From Mammaliicoccus lentus (GTDB lineage: Bacteria > Bacillota > Bacilli > Staphylococcales > Staphylococcaceae), in NCBI RefSeq assembly GCF_002902755.1, contig NZ_PPRS01000073.1, forward strand, positions 36,589 to 100,588: a stretch of 64,000 nt of DNA, in the 5' to 3' direction. Positions 36,813-45,912 of the stretch are shown here, in pieces. The notes below the pieces were generated by a model. It ran no database searches. It saw only the letters and a program-made list of their open reading frames with translations, and had not been told where the DNA came from. Within the stretch, counting starts at the first letter, position 1; the number at the start of each line of letters is the position of its first letter. Both the position numbers and the translations under genes were made by a program.

Positions 36813-37502
36813 TTACTCTACAATTTCCCCTTTACGATACATAGATTTAGCTATATAACCAAAAGGCACATTTGTGATTGTTGTTAGTAGTTTTAGGAAG
36901 TAAGTAGTTATAAATATTTCAAATAATACAGTTCCAGGCATATTGCCATAGAATGCGATTAGCACGAATATCGCTGTGTCAACAATAGAACTAATAGCTG
37001 TACTACCATATGCTCTTATGTAGAATGTACTGTCAGAAGAAAATTTCTTTTTAATGATATTAAATAATAGTACATCTAAATGTTGACCAATAATATATGC
37101 GAAAATTGAACCTAGTGCTATTCTTGGCACGATACCAAAAATAGTTTTTAATGCATCTTGTGATACATCTTCTTGTGCTGGTATAAATGTTAATGAACAT
37201 TGTAATAATATAACCATTACAATGACGGAAGAAAAACCTAACCAAACTGCTTTCTTAGCTTGTTTTCTACCATATATATCATTTAAAATATCCGTTGCAA
37301 GATAAATTGAAGCGAACATTACATTTCCGAGTGTTGCACTCACTGAAAATAACTCTACTGTTTTAATAACTTGTATATTTGCTATAATAGTACCTACGGC
37401 AACCCAAACAAATAGACCTGTTTTTCCAAATATACGGTATAGAATCAACATTAATATAAATGTGATTAAAAAGGTAATAATACCAAATAATTCATTATAC
37501 AT
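36813..37502 (-). CDS. ypdP: Queuosine precursor (preQ) transporter, VUT/YhhQ family
   Basis: A 229-residue membrane protein with six or seven helices. The family signature FASIYLATDILNDIYGRKQAKKAVWLG (shown here in part as ATDILNDIYGRKQAKK) is clear, as is the later DTAIFVLIAFYG segment. YhhQ/QPTR transporters import 7-deazaguanine precursors for the queuosine tRNA modification. A preQ1-type riboswitch sits directly upstream and covers the ribosome site AGGAGG, independent support for this role. The name follows the B. subtilis homologue YpdP, neighbour of ypdQ. Confidence 0.9.
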   Translation of the reverse strand: MYNELFGIITFLITFILMLILYRIFGKTGLFVWVAVGTIIANIQVIKTVELFSVSATLGNVMFASIYLATDILNDIYGRKQAKKAVWLGFSSVIVMVILLQCSLTFIPAQEDVSQDALKTIFGIVPRIALGSIFAYIIGQHLDVLLFNIIKKKFSSDSTFYIRAYGSTAISSIVDTAIFVLIAFYGNMPGTVLFEIFITTYFLKLLTTITNVPFGYIAKSMYRKGEIVE

Positions 37503-37512
37503 AACTTTGTTC

Positions 37513-37552
37513 CTCCTAAATTTTGATATAGCGGGTGTTTAGAAACCGCGAT
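37513..37552 (-). promoter_or_regulatory. preQ1 riboswitch (class I type), translational
   Basis: On the minus strand the leader reads GCGGTTTCTAAACACCCGC, then an A/T-rich linker and TTTAGGAGG. The stem GCGGT / ACCCGC is P1, and the loop CUAAA can pair with UUUAG just before the ribosome site to form the class I pseudoknot. The small size (about 35 nt), A-rich tail and overlap with AGGAGG match the class. Binding of preQ1 would hide the ribosome site and shut down the transporter. Confidence 0.85.
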
Positions 37553-37653
37553 ATTCGAACTTAACAATTATAAAGGTCAAAGTTATAAAATGCAATAAGC
37601 TTTATAATCCACAATTTATAATACTAATGATATAATTACGGTCTAAGTAAGGA

Positions 37654-37848
37654 GTGACGCTTATTTTAGTTGAAGATGAAAAAATAGCTATTAAAAAAAT
37701 AGATCAATTAATGGAGACATATTGCAAAGGATGTTTATTAAAAACGCATTATAGAGAGACGCAAGGCAAACATCAAGCTCATCAATATTGTATATCTGAA
37801 TGTTCTATAGGTATACGCATAAAACAATTGGGAAACAAACTTCAATAA
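37654..37848 (+). CDS. Small zinc-finger protein (zf-C2HCIx2C type)
   Basis: A 64-residue protein with a metal-binding pattern Y-C-K-G-C near residue 23 and H-Q-Y-C-I-S-E-C near 48, with histidines between. This fits the short C2HC-Ix2C zinc-finger family found upstream of cvfC in staphylococci. The start is uncertain: GTG at 37654 lies very close to the AAGGAG site, and an ATT at 37663 would be better spaced. Function is unknown. cvfC begins 10 bp downstream. Confidence 0.65.
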   Translation: MTLILVEDEKIAIKKIDQLMETYCKGCLLKTHYRETQGKHQAHQYCISECSIGIRIKQLGNKLQ

Positions 37849-37858
37849 GGAGGATATT

Positions 37859-38986
37859 ATGGAAATCGTAAGAGTAGAACCAACACCAAGTCCAAACACG
37901 ATGAAAATCGTATTATCATTCAAGAAAGAGGATAGAACTTCTCAAACATATACTGAAGTCAACGATCACAACCCTGAATTTATCAATCGTATTTTACAGT
38001 TAGACGGTATAAGATCAGTCTTTCATGTTATGGATTTCATTGCAGTCGACAAAAAAGGTAAAGAAAACTGGGATACTTTATTAAAAGACGTGACAGCTGC
38101 TATTTCTGGTACAGAAGATGATAACGAAGAACAAGAAGCTAAAGTCAATGAACATTACGGGGAAGTTAAAGCTGAAGTATTAAGATTTAAAGGTATTCCT
38201 TATCAAATAAAATTAACAACAGAGAATGAAGAAAAAAGAAAACAGCTACCTGAGATTTATATTGATAGTATGTTAAAAGCAACTAAAGATGAGGACAACG
38301 TTGTATTTTTAAGAAAATGGGATGATTTAGGTATCCGTTATGGCGAATTAGATGATGTAATGGAAACTGTACAAGAAGAAATTCTTGCATTATATCCAGA
38401 ATCAATTCTTGAAAATTTAGTTGAAGAAGCTTTAACTAAAGATATTACAATTCCAGAAAAACAATTCATCCATGTTAGTAAGGAAGAATTCGAACAAGAA
38501 CAAGATTGGAAAACACGTCTAAGAATGTTAAATGATTTTCCAACGCCAACTGAAGATGACTACCCATTACTGGAAGTCGCACTTAATGACGAAAAGCCAC
38601 AAATTAGACGTATGGCTGTTGTATTGTTAGGTATGATTGAGACGAAAGAAACATTACCTTATTTATATGAAGCTATGAAAGATAAAAATGTAGCAGTAAG
38701 AAGAACAGCTGGAGATTGCTTTAGTGATTTAGGCTTTAAAGAAGCTTTACCTGTTATGATTGAAGCTTTAGAAGACCCACAAAAAATCGTAAGATGGCGT
38801 GCAGCGATGTTTATTTTTGATGAAGGTGACGAAACTGCTTTACCAGCGCTTAAGAATAGACAAGATGATCCAGCGTTTGATGTTAAATTACAAGTTCAAA
38901 TGGCTATTGAAAGAATTGAAAATGGCGAAGCTGCTTTAGGTTCTGTTTGGAAACAAATGGCTAACAGAAAAAGAGAGGAGAATTAA
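37859..38986 (+). CDS. cvfC: Conserved virulence factor C (Nfu-N plus HEAT repeats)
   Basis: A 375-residue cytoplasmic protein. The N-terminal approximately 85 residues are an Nfu-type scaffold domain ([17 protein letters not shown]) without the cysteines of the C-terminal Nfu domain. The C-terminal half has HEAT-like repeats ([20 protein letters not shown], then [20 protein letters not shown]). This layout is S. aureus CvfC, reported to affect virulence gene expression. Order cvfC-brxA is conserved. Ribosome site AAGGAGG. 1 bp gap to brxA. Confidence 0.9.
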   Translation: MEIVRVEPTPSPNTMKIVLSFKKEDRTSQTYTEVNDHNPEFINRILQLDGIRSVFHVMDFIAVDKKGKENWDTLLKDVTAAISGTEDDNEEQEAKVNEHYGEVKAEVLRFKGIPYQIKLTTENEEKRKQLPEIYIDSMLKATKDEDNVVFLRKWDDLGIRYGELDDVMETVQEEILALYPESILENLVEEALTKDITIPEKQFIHVSKEEFEQEQDWKTRLRMLNDFPTPTEDDYPLLEVALNDEKPQIRRMAVVLLGMIETKETLPYLYEAMKDKNVAVRRTAGDCFSDLGFKEALPVMIEALEDPQKIVRWRAAMFIFDEGDETALPALKNRQDDPAFDVKLQVQMAIERIENGEAALGSVWKQMANRKREEN

Positions 38987-38987
38987 T

Positions 38988-39425
38988 ATGAATGCATATG
39001 AACAATATATGAAAGAATTAGCTCAACCAATGCGAAGCGAATTGACTGAGCAAGGGTTTGAAAGCTTAGAAACACCTGACCAAGTTAAAGGTTATATGGA
39101 AGACGCAGAGCAAAATGAAACAACATTTGTAGTTGTTAACTCTGTATGTGGTTGTGCTGCTGGATTAGCAAGACCTGCAGCTGTAACAGTCGCTTTACAA
39201 AATGATAAAAAACCATCTCGAACTGCCACTGTATTTGCTGGTCAAGATAAAGAAGCAACAGAAACAATGAGAGAATACATTGCGCAAGTTCCTTCAAGCC
39301 CTTCAATGGCTTTATTTAAAGGAAATGAACTAAAATACTTTATGCCACGTGAACATATTGAAGGAAGAGATATCCAAGAAATTTGTATGGATATAAAAGA
39401 CGCATTCGATGAATATTGTGACTAA
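38988..39425 (+). CDS. brxA: Bacilliredoxin (BrxA/YphP family)
   Basis: Thiol-disulfide exchange protein that removes bacillithiol from oxidised proteins. The 145-residue protein has the CGC active site C53-G-C55 in [14 protein letters not shown], as in B. subtilis YphP/BrxA. It works with bacillithiol made by the bshA product (7205). The two-gene order with cvfC matches S. aureus. The final 17 bp overlap the next gene. Confidence 0.92.
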   Translation: MNAYEQYMKELAQPMRSELTEQGFESLETPDQVKGYMEDAEQNETTFVVVNSVCGCAAGLARPAAVTVALQNDKKPSRTATVFAGQDKEATETMREYIAQVPSSPSMALFKGNELKYFMPREHIEGRDIQEICMDIKDAFDEYCD

Positions 39426-40209
39426 TTTACGCATAACAACTTCAGTAAAAACAAATGCATCTCTCTACAAACAGGTAGAAGATGCATTTCATTTGCTGAA
39501 TAAAAATAAATACATACAAAACATTTCTATTATAAAACGTAAAAAATTAACGATAAAACAGATTTTTAAATCTAATGACTCACCAGTTATCGTATTTGAA
39601 AATACTGGTCCAAAACTATATTTCACTTCAGAAATACCAATTTATTTTCATTTAGATACCGCGAAAGTAAAATTAAATATGGTAAAAAATCAACAGCAAC
39701 CCATATTAAGTGAAATGATAAATCATATAACGAGTAAAGAAAGTTCATTTAATTTTGTTGATGGAACAATGGGTTTTGGTAGAGATAGCTATTTAGTATT
39801 AAAGCAATTTCCAAACGTTAACGTATTTTCTATTGAACAACACCCTTTAATTCATTTCGTAATTTCTGAAGGTATGAAACTACAACTCAACAATAACGAA
39901 TTAAAAAGAATTCATTTTATAAATGAAGATTATAATAATTGGGTTAAGTTGAATGAAGAAAAAGTTGATATATTATATTTAGATCACATGTTCGAAAAAA
40001 CTTTAATAGAAAGTGATAGAATGGGTGAACTTTCTAATAATATTCTTAAAATACAAGAATATAAACCGATAAAACACTATAAATACTTAATTTTAAAGGC
40101 GCGCTTTGACAGTTTATTATTTAAAGAGTTAAATGTTATACAATGCTTACGAAAAAGTTCGAAAACGCATTACGGCTTACGCGTAAACAATAGTAAACAA
40201 GCCTTATAA
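39409..40209 (+). CDS. RsmJ-like class I SAM methyltransferase (YpiP type)
   Basis: A 266-residue protein. Central residues [16 protein letters not shown] followed by FSIEQHP resemble the SAM-binding motif of RsmJ (16S rRNA m2G1516) and B. subtilis YpiP. Later LDHMFEKT may take the place of the catalytic DPMFP-like motif, which is partly lost. The N-terminal 100 residues are a separate domain. The start ATG 39409 lies inside brxA; a GTG at 39418 is an alternative. The target is unknown. Confidence 0.7.
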   Translation: MNIVTNLRITTSVKTNASLYKQVEDAFHLLNKNKYIQNISIIKRKKLTIKQIFKSNDSPVIVFENTGPKLYFTSEIPIYFHLDTAKVKLNMVKNQQQPILSEMINHITSKESSFNFVDGTMGFGRDSYLVLKQFPNVNVFSIEQHPLIHFVISEGMKLQLNNNELKRIHFINEDYNNWVKLNEEKVDILYLDHMFEKTLIESDRMGELSNNILKIQEYKPIKHYKYLILKARFDSLLFKELNVIQCLRKSSKTHYGLRVNNSKQAL

Positions 40210-40262
40210 CAAAAAAACAGAGAAAACCCTAAAATGAATAAAGGATTTTCTCTGTTTTTTAA
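40205..40262. terminator. Bidirectional terminator downstream of the RsmJ-like gene
   Basis: Stem AACAGAGAAAA / TTTTCTCTGTT with A7 before and T6 after. It also can end a minus-strand transcript carrying the 24-residue reading frame at 40306. Confidence 0.8.
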
Positions 40263-40305
40263 CTTTAAATGAAATGACACATTAAATATGCGTGCGTATC
40301 ATTAC

Positions 40306-40380
40306 TTATTCAGTGATACACATACTAATCATATAACATAATAATAAAAATAATCCCAAAGTAGCAAATATTTCATTCAT
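40306..40380 (-). CDS. Possible 24-residue hydrophobic peptide
   Basis: MNEIFATLGLFLLLCYMISM followed by CITE: one membrane helix and an acidic end. ATG 40380 follows a strong ribosome site (AAAGGGGG) by 9 bp, and a TATAAT lies about 45 bp upstream on the same strand (near 40430). The transcript would end at the bidirectional terminator. Type I toxins and holin-like peptides have similar size and topology, but no family match can be shown here. Confidence 0.4.
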   Translation of the reverse strand: MNEIFATLGLFLLLCYMISMCITE

Positions 40381-40528
40381 TGAGATGGCCCCCTTTAAAG
40401 TAATGGTTATTATATTTATCTCTATTATACATAAATATCAAAGGAGTTTCTATATTATATCAGTAGTAAATTATAAGTATTTTCGTTAATATAGAAAAGA
40501 AGAATAAAGATTAAAAAGAGGTGCTCGT

Positions 40529-41482
40529 ATGAATAACTTTGATGAAGCATATCACGATTTATGCCGCAAAGTATTAAATGAAGGCGAAAATAAAGACGAT
40601 AGAACTGGTACAGGTACAATTTCAATATTTGGTCATCAAATGAGATTTGACTTGTCAGAAGGGTTTCCACTACTTACAACTAAAAAAGTTTCATTCAAAT
40701 TAATTGCCACTGAATTATTATGGTTTATTAAAGGCGATACTAATATTAGATATTTATTGCAATATAAGAATAATATCTGGAACGAGTGGGCATTTAAGAA
40801 ATGGATAGAGAGTGATGAATATACTGGCCCAGATATGACAGACTTCGGTAGAAGATCATTAGTTAATGATGAATTTAATGAACAATATAAAGAACAACTC
40901 GCAATCTTTAAGGATAAAATTTTAAATGATGATGAATTTATGCGTAAATATGGTGATTTAGGTAATGTTTACGGTAAACAATGGAGAGATTGGAAAGATC
41001 AAAACGGACAAAGCTTCGATCAACTTCAAACTTTAATTGATAATATTAAAAATAATCCGAATTCTAGAAGGCATATAATCTCAGCATGGAACCCAACTGA
41101 GATAGATACAATGGCTTTACCACCTTGTCATACATTATTCCAATTTTACGTAAAAGATGGTAAATTAAGTTGCCAACTTTATCAAAGAAGTGCTGATATA
41201 TTTTTAGGTGTACCTTTTAATATAGCAAGTTATAGTCTTTTAACACATTTAATAGCTAAAGAGTGTAATCTTGAAGTAGGAGAATTTGTACACACATTCG
41301 GTGATGCTCATATTTATAAAAATCATATAGATGCTGTTGAAGAACAATTATCAAGGTCTTCATACAATCCACCTAAACTAAATATCAATACAGAAAAATC
41401 ACTATTCGATATAGATTATGAAGATTTAGAAATTCAAGATTATCAATCACATCCAAGTATAAAAGCACCTATAGCGGTTTAA
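40529..41482 (+). CDS. thyA: Thymidylate synthase
   Basis: Makes dTMP from dUMP with methylene-tetrahydrofolate. The 317-residue protein carries [18 protein letters not shown], the nucleophile Cys in [12 protein letters not shown], and [18 protein letters not shown]. Its length with the longer insert region ([17 protein letters not shown]) matches staphylococcal ThyA. A ribosome site GAGGTG precedes the ATG. It is followed by dfrA after 12 bp, which recycles the dihydrofolate it makes. Confidence 0.97.
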   Translation: MNNFDEAYHDLCRKVLNEGENKDDRTGTGTISIFGHQMRFDLSEGFPLLTTKKVSFKLIATELLWFIKGDTNIRYLLQYKNNIWNEWAFKKWIESDEYTGPDMTDFGRRSLVNDEFNEQYKEQLAIFKDKILNDDEFMRKYGDLGNVYGKQWRDWKDQNGQSFDQLQTLIDNIKNNPNSRRHIISAWNPTEIDTMALPPCHTLFQFYVKDGKLSCQLYQRSADIFLGVPFNIASYSLLTHLIAKECNLEVGEFVHTFGDAHIYKNHIDAVEEQLSRSSYNPPKLNINTEKSLFDIDYEDLEIQDYQSHPSIKAPIAV

Positions 41483-41494
41483 AGGAGAATTTAA

Positions 41495-41971
<477 letters not shown>

Positions 41972-41972
41972 T

Positions 41973-42716
41973 ATGTTAAGAATGGCTAGAACAGTTGGTT
42001 GTATTATCGGTTATGCTGCACTTGTATCAACTCAATTACCTAAACTTAAAGAAAAGAAAAACCAAATAGACGATATTAGAAGCCAAGATGAAATGACATT
42101 TCTATACGCACAGAGATGGTCTCAAAAAATATTAAAATCTGCAGGCGTAAAGGTACATTTATCTGGTCGTACAGAACCTCTAGATGACCCAGTGCTTTAT
42201 GTATCGAATCATGAAGGTAATTTTGATATCCCAGTTTTGATTAATCAATTACCACAACCTTTTGGTTTTATTTCAAAAAAAGAAGTTGAAAAAATCCCTT
42301 TTTTAAAACCATGGATGGAAGAATTAAATTGTATTTACTTAGATCGTTCTAATCGACGAGCAAGTTTACAAATGATTAAAGATGGTATTAAAAAATTAAA
42401 AGAAAAACATTCTTTATTGATTTTTCCTCAAGGTAGTAGAAGTAAAGGCCAAGAGATGCAAGAGTTCAAGGCTGGTTCATTGAAATTAGCTAAATCTGCT
42501 CAAGTTAAAATTGTGCCAGTAGCAATATACGGTACATCTCAAATAATGGAGAAATATCAATCAAGAAAAATGGTGCCTGGTGATGTCTATGTACATATAC
42601 TAGACCCTATTGACCCATCAATATTTGAAGATAAAACGATGCAGGAAGTTAGTCACTTTGTTCAAGATCAAATTAGCCTTTCTGTTCAATCGTTAAAGGA
42701 GAAAAGCAATGAATAA
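41973..42716 (+). CDS. 1-acyl-sn-glycerol-3-phosphate acyltransferase family protein (PlsC-like)
   Basis: A 247-residue membrane-associated acyltransferase with N-H-E-G-N-F-D (an NHx4D variant) near residue 80 and the FPQGSRSKG motif near 145. It probably attaches fatty acid to lysophosphatidate or a related lipid. It lies in the thyA-dfrA operon and overlaps the fatty-acid-binding gene fakB2 by 8 bp, which suggests a shared lipid role. Whether it is the main PlsC of the cell cannot be judged here. Confidence 0.85.
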   Translation: MLRMARTVGCIIGYAALVSTQLPKLKEKKNQIDDIRSQDEMTFLYAQRWSQKILKSAGVKVHLSGRTEPLDDPVLYVSNHEGNFDIPVLINQLPQPFGFISKKEVEKIPFLKPWMEELNCIYLDRSNRRASLQMIKDGIKKLKEKHSLLIFPQGSRSKGQEMQEFKAGSLKLAKSAQVKIVPVAIYGTSQIMEKYQSRKMVPGDVYVHILDPIDPSIFEDKTMQEVSHFVQDQISLSVQSLKEKSNE

Positions 42717-43551
42717 AATTAAATTAGTTATTGATTCAACTACGGATTTGCCAAAAGATTATTTAGAAGAACACGATATTAGTGTTGTACCTTTAAATAT
42801 AGTAATTGACGGTGTTACTTACGAAGACCAAACAGAAATCAGTTCTGAAGAGTTCTTATTGAAAATGAGAGAAGCTGAAAACTTACCTAAAACGAGCCAA
42901 CCAGCAATAGGTAAGTTAGTTGAAACTTACGATAAATTAGGAGAAGACGGTTCAGAAGTCATCAGCATTCATATGACATCTGAATTATCTGGTACTTTTA
43001 GTGCAGCTCAACAAGCTAGCCAAATGACAGAAACAAAAGTTACTGTTATCGATAGTAAATTCATTTCTTTAGCATATGGATTTCAAGTAGAAGAGATTGT
43101 TAAATTAATTAGCGAAGGCTATTCATCAGAAGAAATTGTTAAAGAACATGAAAATATGAAATCTAACATGCGTTTATTTGTTGTTATCGGTAATATAGAT
43201 AATTTAGTTAAAGGTGGAAGAATAGGTAAAGCTAAAGCTTTATTAGGTTCATTGATGAACATTAAACCTATTGGCGAACTCATTAACGGAAAGATAGAAA
43301 TGATTCATAATGCTCGCACTCAAAACGCTGTCGTTAAATTTTTACTTAAAGAGTTAGATGTATTCTTAGAAACTAAAGAAATCATCAAAGTCGGTATAGC
43401 TGATGCAAATGCAGAAGATTTGGTGAATAAATTAATGAATTCAATTAAAGAAAAAAAAGATATTCATAACTTTGATACAGCAATTACGACACCAGTTGTT
43501 TCCACACATACAGGTGAAGGTGCTATAGGCGTGTTTTATTATGGAAAATAA
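42709..43551 (+). CDS. fakB2: Fatty acid-binding protein of fatty acid kinase (DegV family)
   Basis: Holds a free fatty acid for phosphorylation by FakA. The 280-residue DegV-fold protein has IDSTTDLPKDYL at the start, the binding loop TSQPAIGK, SSELSGTFSA-like text (SELSGTFSAAQQA), and GGRIGKAKALLG. The place next to dfrA-thyA corresponds to S. aureus fakB2 rather than fakB1. It overlaps both neighbours by a few bases (8 bp and 11 bp). The acyl-phosphate product feeds phospholipid synthesis. Confidence 0.87.
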   Translation: MNKIKLVIDSTTDLPKDYLEEHDISVVPLNIVIDGVTYEDQTEISSEEFLLKMREAENLPKTSQPAIGKLVETYDKLGEDGSEVISIHMTSELSGTFSAAQQASQMTETKVTVIDSKFISLAYGFQVEEIVKLISEGYSSEEIVKEHENMKSNMRLFVVIGNIDNLVKGGRIGKAKALLGSLMNIKPIGELINGKIEMIHNARTQNAVVKFLLKELDVFLETKEIIKVGIADANAEDLVNKLMNSIKEKKDIHNFDTAITTPVVSTHTGEGAIGVFYYGK

Positions 43552-44107
43552 AAATTGGATGAATAATCGCTTTTGGTTTTATGCTTTTACTATTCTTATT
43601 GTTCTAATACTTATAGCGATTATTTATGTGTTCACTTCAATAACTGATTCATCTAAACCTGTAAATGAATCAAATGAACAGACGTCCAAAGATTTCACTG
43701 TTTCTTTTAATAATGCAGAATTACAATCTCTTATGAATGCCACTTTAAAAGATTATGACATCGAAACAGAAATAACGGAGAATGACTTAATTTTTAATAC
43801 GACGACTCAAGTTTTAAATAGGGATATTAACATTAAGTTAGATACAATACCTACAAAAGTAAATAAAGATACTATTAAATTTAAAATACAATCAATAGAT
43901 ATTGGTAAATTAAATATTTCAAATCCTTTTGTATTATCTCAAATTAAAAAGTATAGTGATTTACCAGAATATATAAATATCGATCCAAAAGAAGAAACTA
44001 TATATTTATCTTTAGATAAGATAGATATCGATAATGTTGATGCAATCCAAATTCAAACGTTAGATATTTCGGCAAAAAAATGGTATTTTGATATTAAGTT
44101 AAAGTAA
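43541..44107 (+). CDS. ypmS: YpmS family membrane-anchored protein (DUF2140)
   Basis: A 188-residue protein. One N-terminal membrane helix (about 11-31) is followed by an extracellular beta-rich domain; VSFNNAELQSLMNATLKDY and PFVLSQIKKYSDLPEYI are typical of the YpmS/DUF2140 family. In B. subtilis ypmS lies close to msrA and msrB, as here. Function is unknown; other family members are proposed to bind lipids or peptidoglycan-related ligands. It overlaps fakB2 by 11 bp. Confidence 0.78.
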   Translation: MENKNWMNNRFWFYAFTILIVLILIAIIYVFTSITDSSKPVNESNEQTSKDFTVSFNNAELQSLMNATLKDYDIETEITENDLIFNTTTQVLNRDINIKLDTIPTKVNKDTIKFKIQSIDIGKLNISNPFVLSQIKKYSDLPEYINIDPKEETIYLSLDKIDIDNVDAIQIQTLDISAKKWYFDIKLK

Positions 44108-44128
44108 ATCAACAAGGGAGGCGCAACA

Positions 44129-44647
44129 ATGGCATATGCAACTTTAGCGGGTGGATGTTTTTGGTGTTTAGTTAAACCATTCAACGAATACCCTGGCATT
44201 AAAGAAGTGACTTCTGGTTATAGCGGTGGTCATGTTGAAAATCCTACTTATGAAGAGGTATGTACAAATCAAACTGGACATGTTGAAACTGTTCAAATTG
44301 AATATGATGAGAATATAACTGATTTCGAAGCTATTCTTGATATATATTTCAAAACTTTTGATCCTACTGATAATAAAGGGCAATTCTTCGATAGAGGAGA
44401 GAGTTATGAACCTGTAATTTTCTATCATGATGAAAATCAAAAGAAAGTAGCTTTAAATAAAATAGACGAACTAAATGAGAGACAAATTTTTGATAAACCC
44501 GTAATTACACCAGTGAAACCTTATAAGAATTTCTATCCAGCCGAAGAACATCATCAAGATTATTATTTGAAGAACCCGGCTCATTATCAAGGTTATCAAC
44601 AAGGTTCTGGTCGTAAAGCTTTTATAGAAAAACATTGGGGGAATTAA
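44129..44647 (+). CDS. msrA: Peptide methionine-S-sulfoxide reductase MsrA
   Basis: Repairs oxidised methionine (S form). The 172-residue protein carries the catalytic GCFWC motif with Cys10 and Trp12, and the Y-P-A-E-E-H-H-Q-D-Y substrate-binding motif. The start has GGGAGG upstream. It pairs with msrB, 1 bp downstream; the two use opposite stereoisomers. Most staphylococci carry several msrA genes, of which this is the msrAB-crr operon copy. Confidence 0.96.
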   Translation: MAYATLAGGCFWCLVKPFNEYPGIKEVTSGYSGGHVENPTYEEVCTNQTGHVETVQIEYDENITDFEAILDIYFKTFDPTDNKGQFFDRGESYEPVIFYHDENQKKVALNKIDELNERQIFDKPVITPVKPYKNFYPAEEHHQDYYLKNPAHYQGYQQGSGRKAFIEKHWGN

Positions 44648-44648
44648 A

Positions 44649-45074
44649 GTGTTAAAAAAATCAAAAGACGAATTAAATGAAATGGAATACCTTGTAACAC
44701 AACAAGATGGTACTGAACCACCTTTTCAAAATGAATATTGGAATCATTTTGATAAAGGTATATATGTAGATAAGTTATCCGGAAAACCATTGTTTACATC
44801 TGAAGAAAAATTTGAATCAGATTGCGGTTGGCCTAGCTTTTCTAAAGCGTTAAATGACGAAGAAGTTATTGAGCTAGTGGATAAAACACATGGCATGGTT
44901 AGAACTGAAGTACGCTCAGAAGATTCTAACAGTCATTTAGGTCACGTGTTCAACGATGGACCTAAAGAAGCTGGTGGATTAAGATATTGCATCAATTCTG
45001 CAGCAGTTCAATTTATCCCGTATGAAAAGTTAGAAGAATTAGGATACGGAGATTTAGTACATCATTTTAAATAA
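44649..45074 (+). CDS. msrB: Peptide methionine-R-sulfoxide reductase MsrB
   Basis: Repairs the R form of methionine sulfoxide. It has 141 residues with [23 protein letters not shown] and the catalytic Cys in [11 protein letters not shown]. The zinc CxxC pairs of some MsrB proteins are absent. It starts with GTG (44649), preceded by GGGGG in the end of msrA. crr follows after 17 bp. Confidence 0.96.
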   Translation: MLKKSKDELNEMEYLVTQQDGTEPPFQNEYWNHFDKGIYVDKLSGKPLFTSEEKFESDCGWPSFSKALNDEEVIELVDKTHGMVRTEVRSEDSNSHLGHVFNDGPKEAGGLRYCINSAAVQFIPYEKLEELGYGDLVHHFK

Positions 45075-45091
45075 CAGGGGAGACGATTAAC

Positions 45092-45595
45092 ATGTTTAAA
45101 AAATTATTTGGCGGTAACAAGACAAAAGACGTAAATGTAGAAGTATTTGCACCAATTTCAGGTGAGTATGTAGCAATAGAAGATATACCTGATCCAGTAT
45201 TCGCTCAAAAAATGATGGGTGAAGGGTTTGGTATCAAACCTGCAGAAGGTATTGTAGTAGCTCCTTTTGACGGTGAAGTTGTTAATGTATTCAAACCTTC
45301 AAATCACGCTGTAGGTGTTAAAGCAGCAAATGGACTTGAAGTTTTAGTTCACGTTGGATTAGAAACAGTTCAACTAGGTGGAGAAGGATTTGAGGCACTT
45401 GTAAATACTGGTGATAAAGTTACAAAGGGACAAGAATTATTAAAATTTGATATCGATACGATCGATTCAAAAGTAAAATCTACTATCAGCCCAGTTATTA
45501 TTACTAATACTGATGATGCTGAAGAAATTAATATCGAATCTTTAACTAGTCTTCAAAAAGGCGAAACTAAAGCAATAGATGTGAAAATGAAATAA
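45092..45595 (+). CDS. crr: Glucose-type PTS enzyme IIA (Crr)
   Basis: A 167-residue soluble EIIA-Glc domain that passes phosphate from HPr to PTS permeases. The paired histidines are H72 (PSNHAVG) and the phosphorylated H87 (HVGLETVQL). The stand-alone form downstream of msrB is conserved in staphylococci. It cannot by itself tell which sugar permease it serves. It ends directly at the next start codon (TAAATG). Confidence 0.94.
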   Translation: MFKKLFGGNKTKDVNVEVFAPISGEYVAIEDIPDPVFAQKMMGEGFGIKPAEGIVVAPFDGEVVNVFKPSNHAVGVKAANGLEVLVHVGLETVQLGGEGFEALVNTGDKVTKGQELLKFDIDTIDSKVKSTISPVIITNTDDAEEINIESLTSLQKGETKAIDVKMK

Positions 45596-45817
45596 ATGAA
45601 ACAGTATTCATTTTATCAATACGCACTAACAAAACGTAATGAAAACAGCGAAATGGGAAAATTAGCAGACTTAATTTTTCAAGATTTATCTTTTCCGAAG
45701 TTTTCAAATGATTATCATACACTCTCAGACTATTTAGAAACAGAAGTAATGTTTACTCAACCAATGAGCGTATTTGATGATTTATACGAATCGTATGAAG
45801 AATGGTTAAAGTTCTAA
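45596..45817 (+). CDS. YozE family protein (UPF0346)
   Basis: A 73-residue helical protein of the YozE_SAM-like family (UPF0346), with the typical [10 protein letters not shown] start and [20 protein letters not shown] middle. It begins immediately after the crr stop, so it is probably translated by reinitiation. Function is unknown. A strong terminator follows, ending the msrA-msrB-crr run. Confidence 0.85.
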   Translation: MKQYSFYQYALTKRNENSEMGKLADLIFQDLSFPKFSNDYHTLSDYLETEVMFTQPMSVFDDLYESYEEWLKF

Positions 45818-45821
45818 AAGT

Positions 45822-45859
45822 TTACACTTTGGTGTTTTGAGCACCAAAGTGTTTTTATT
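45822..45859 (+). terminator. Terminator of msrA-msrB-crr-yozE
   Basis: Stem ACACTTTGGTG / CACCAAAGTGT followed by T5. Confidence 0.88.
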
Positions 45860-45912
45860 TGATTGGATAAACTGTTAAAATAAATTATATTTGACAAGAA
45901 AGTTGTGAGATC

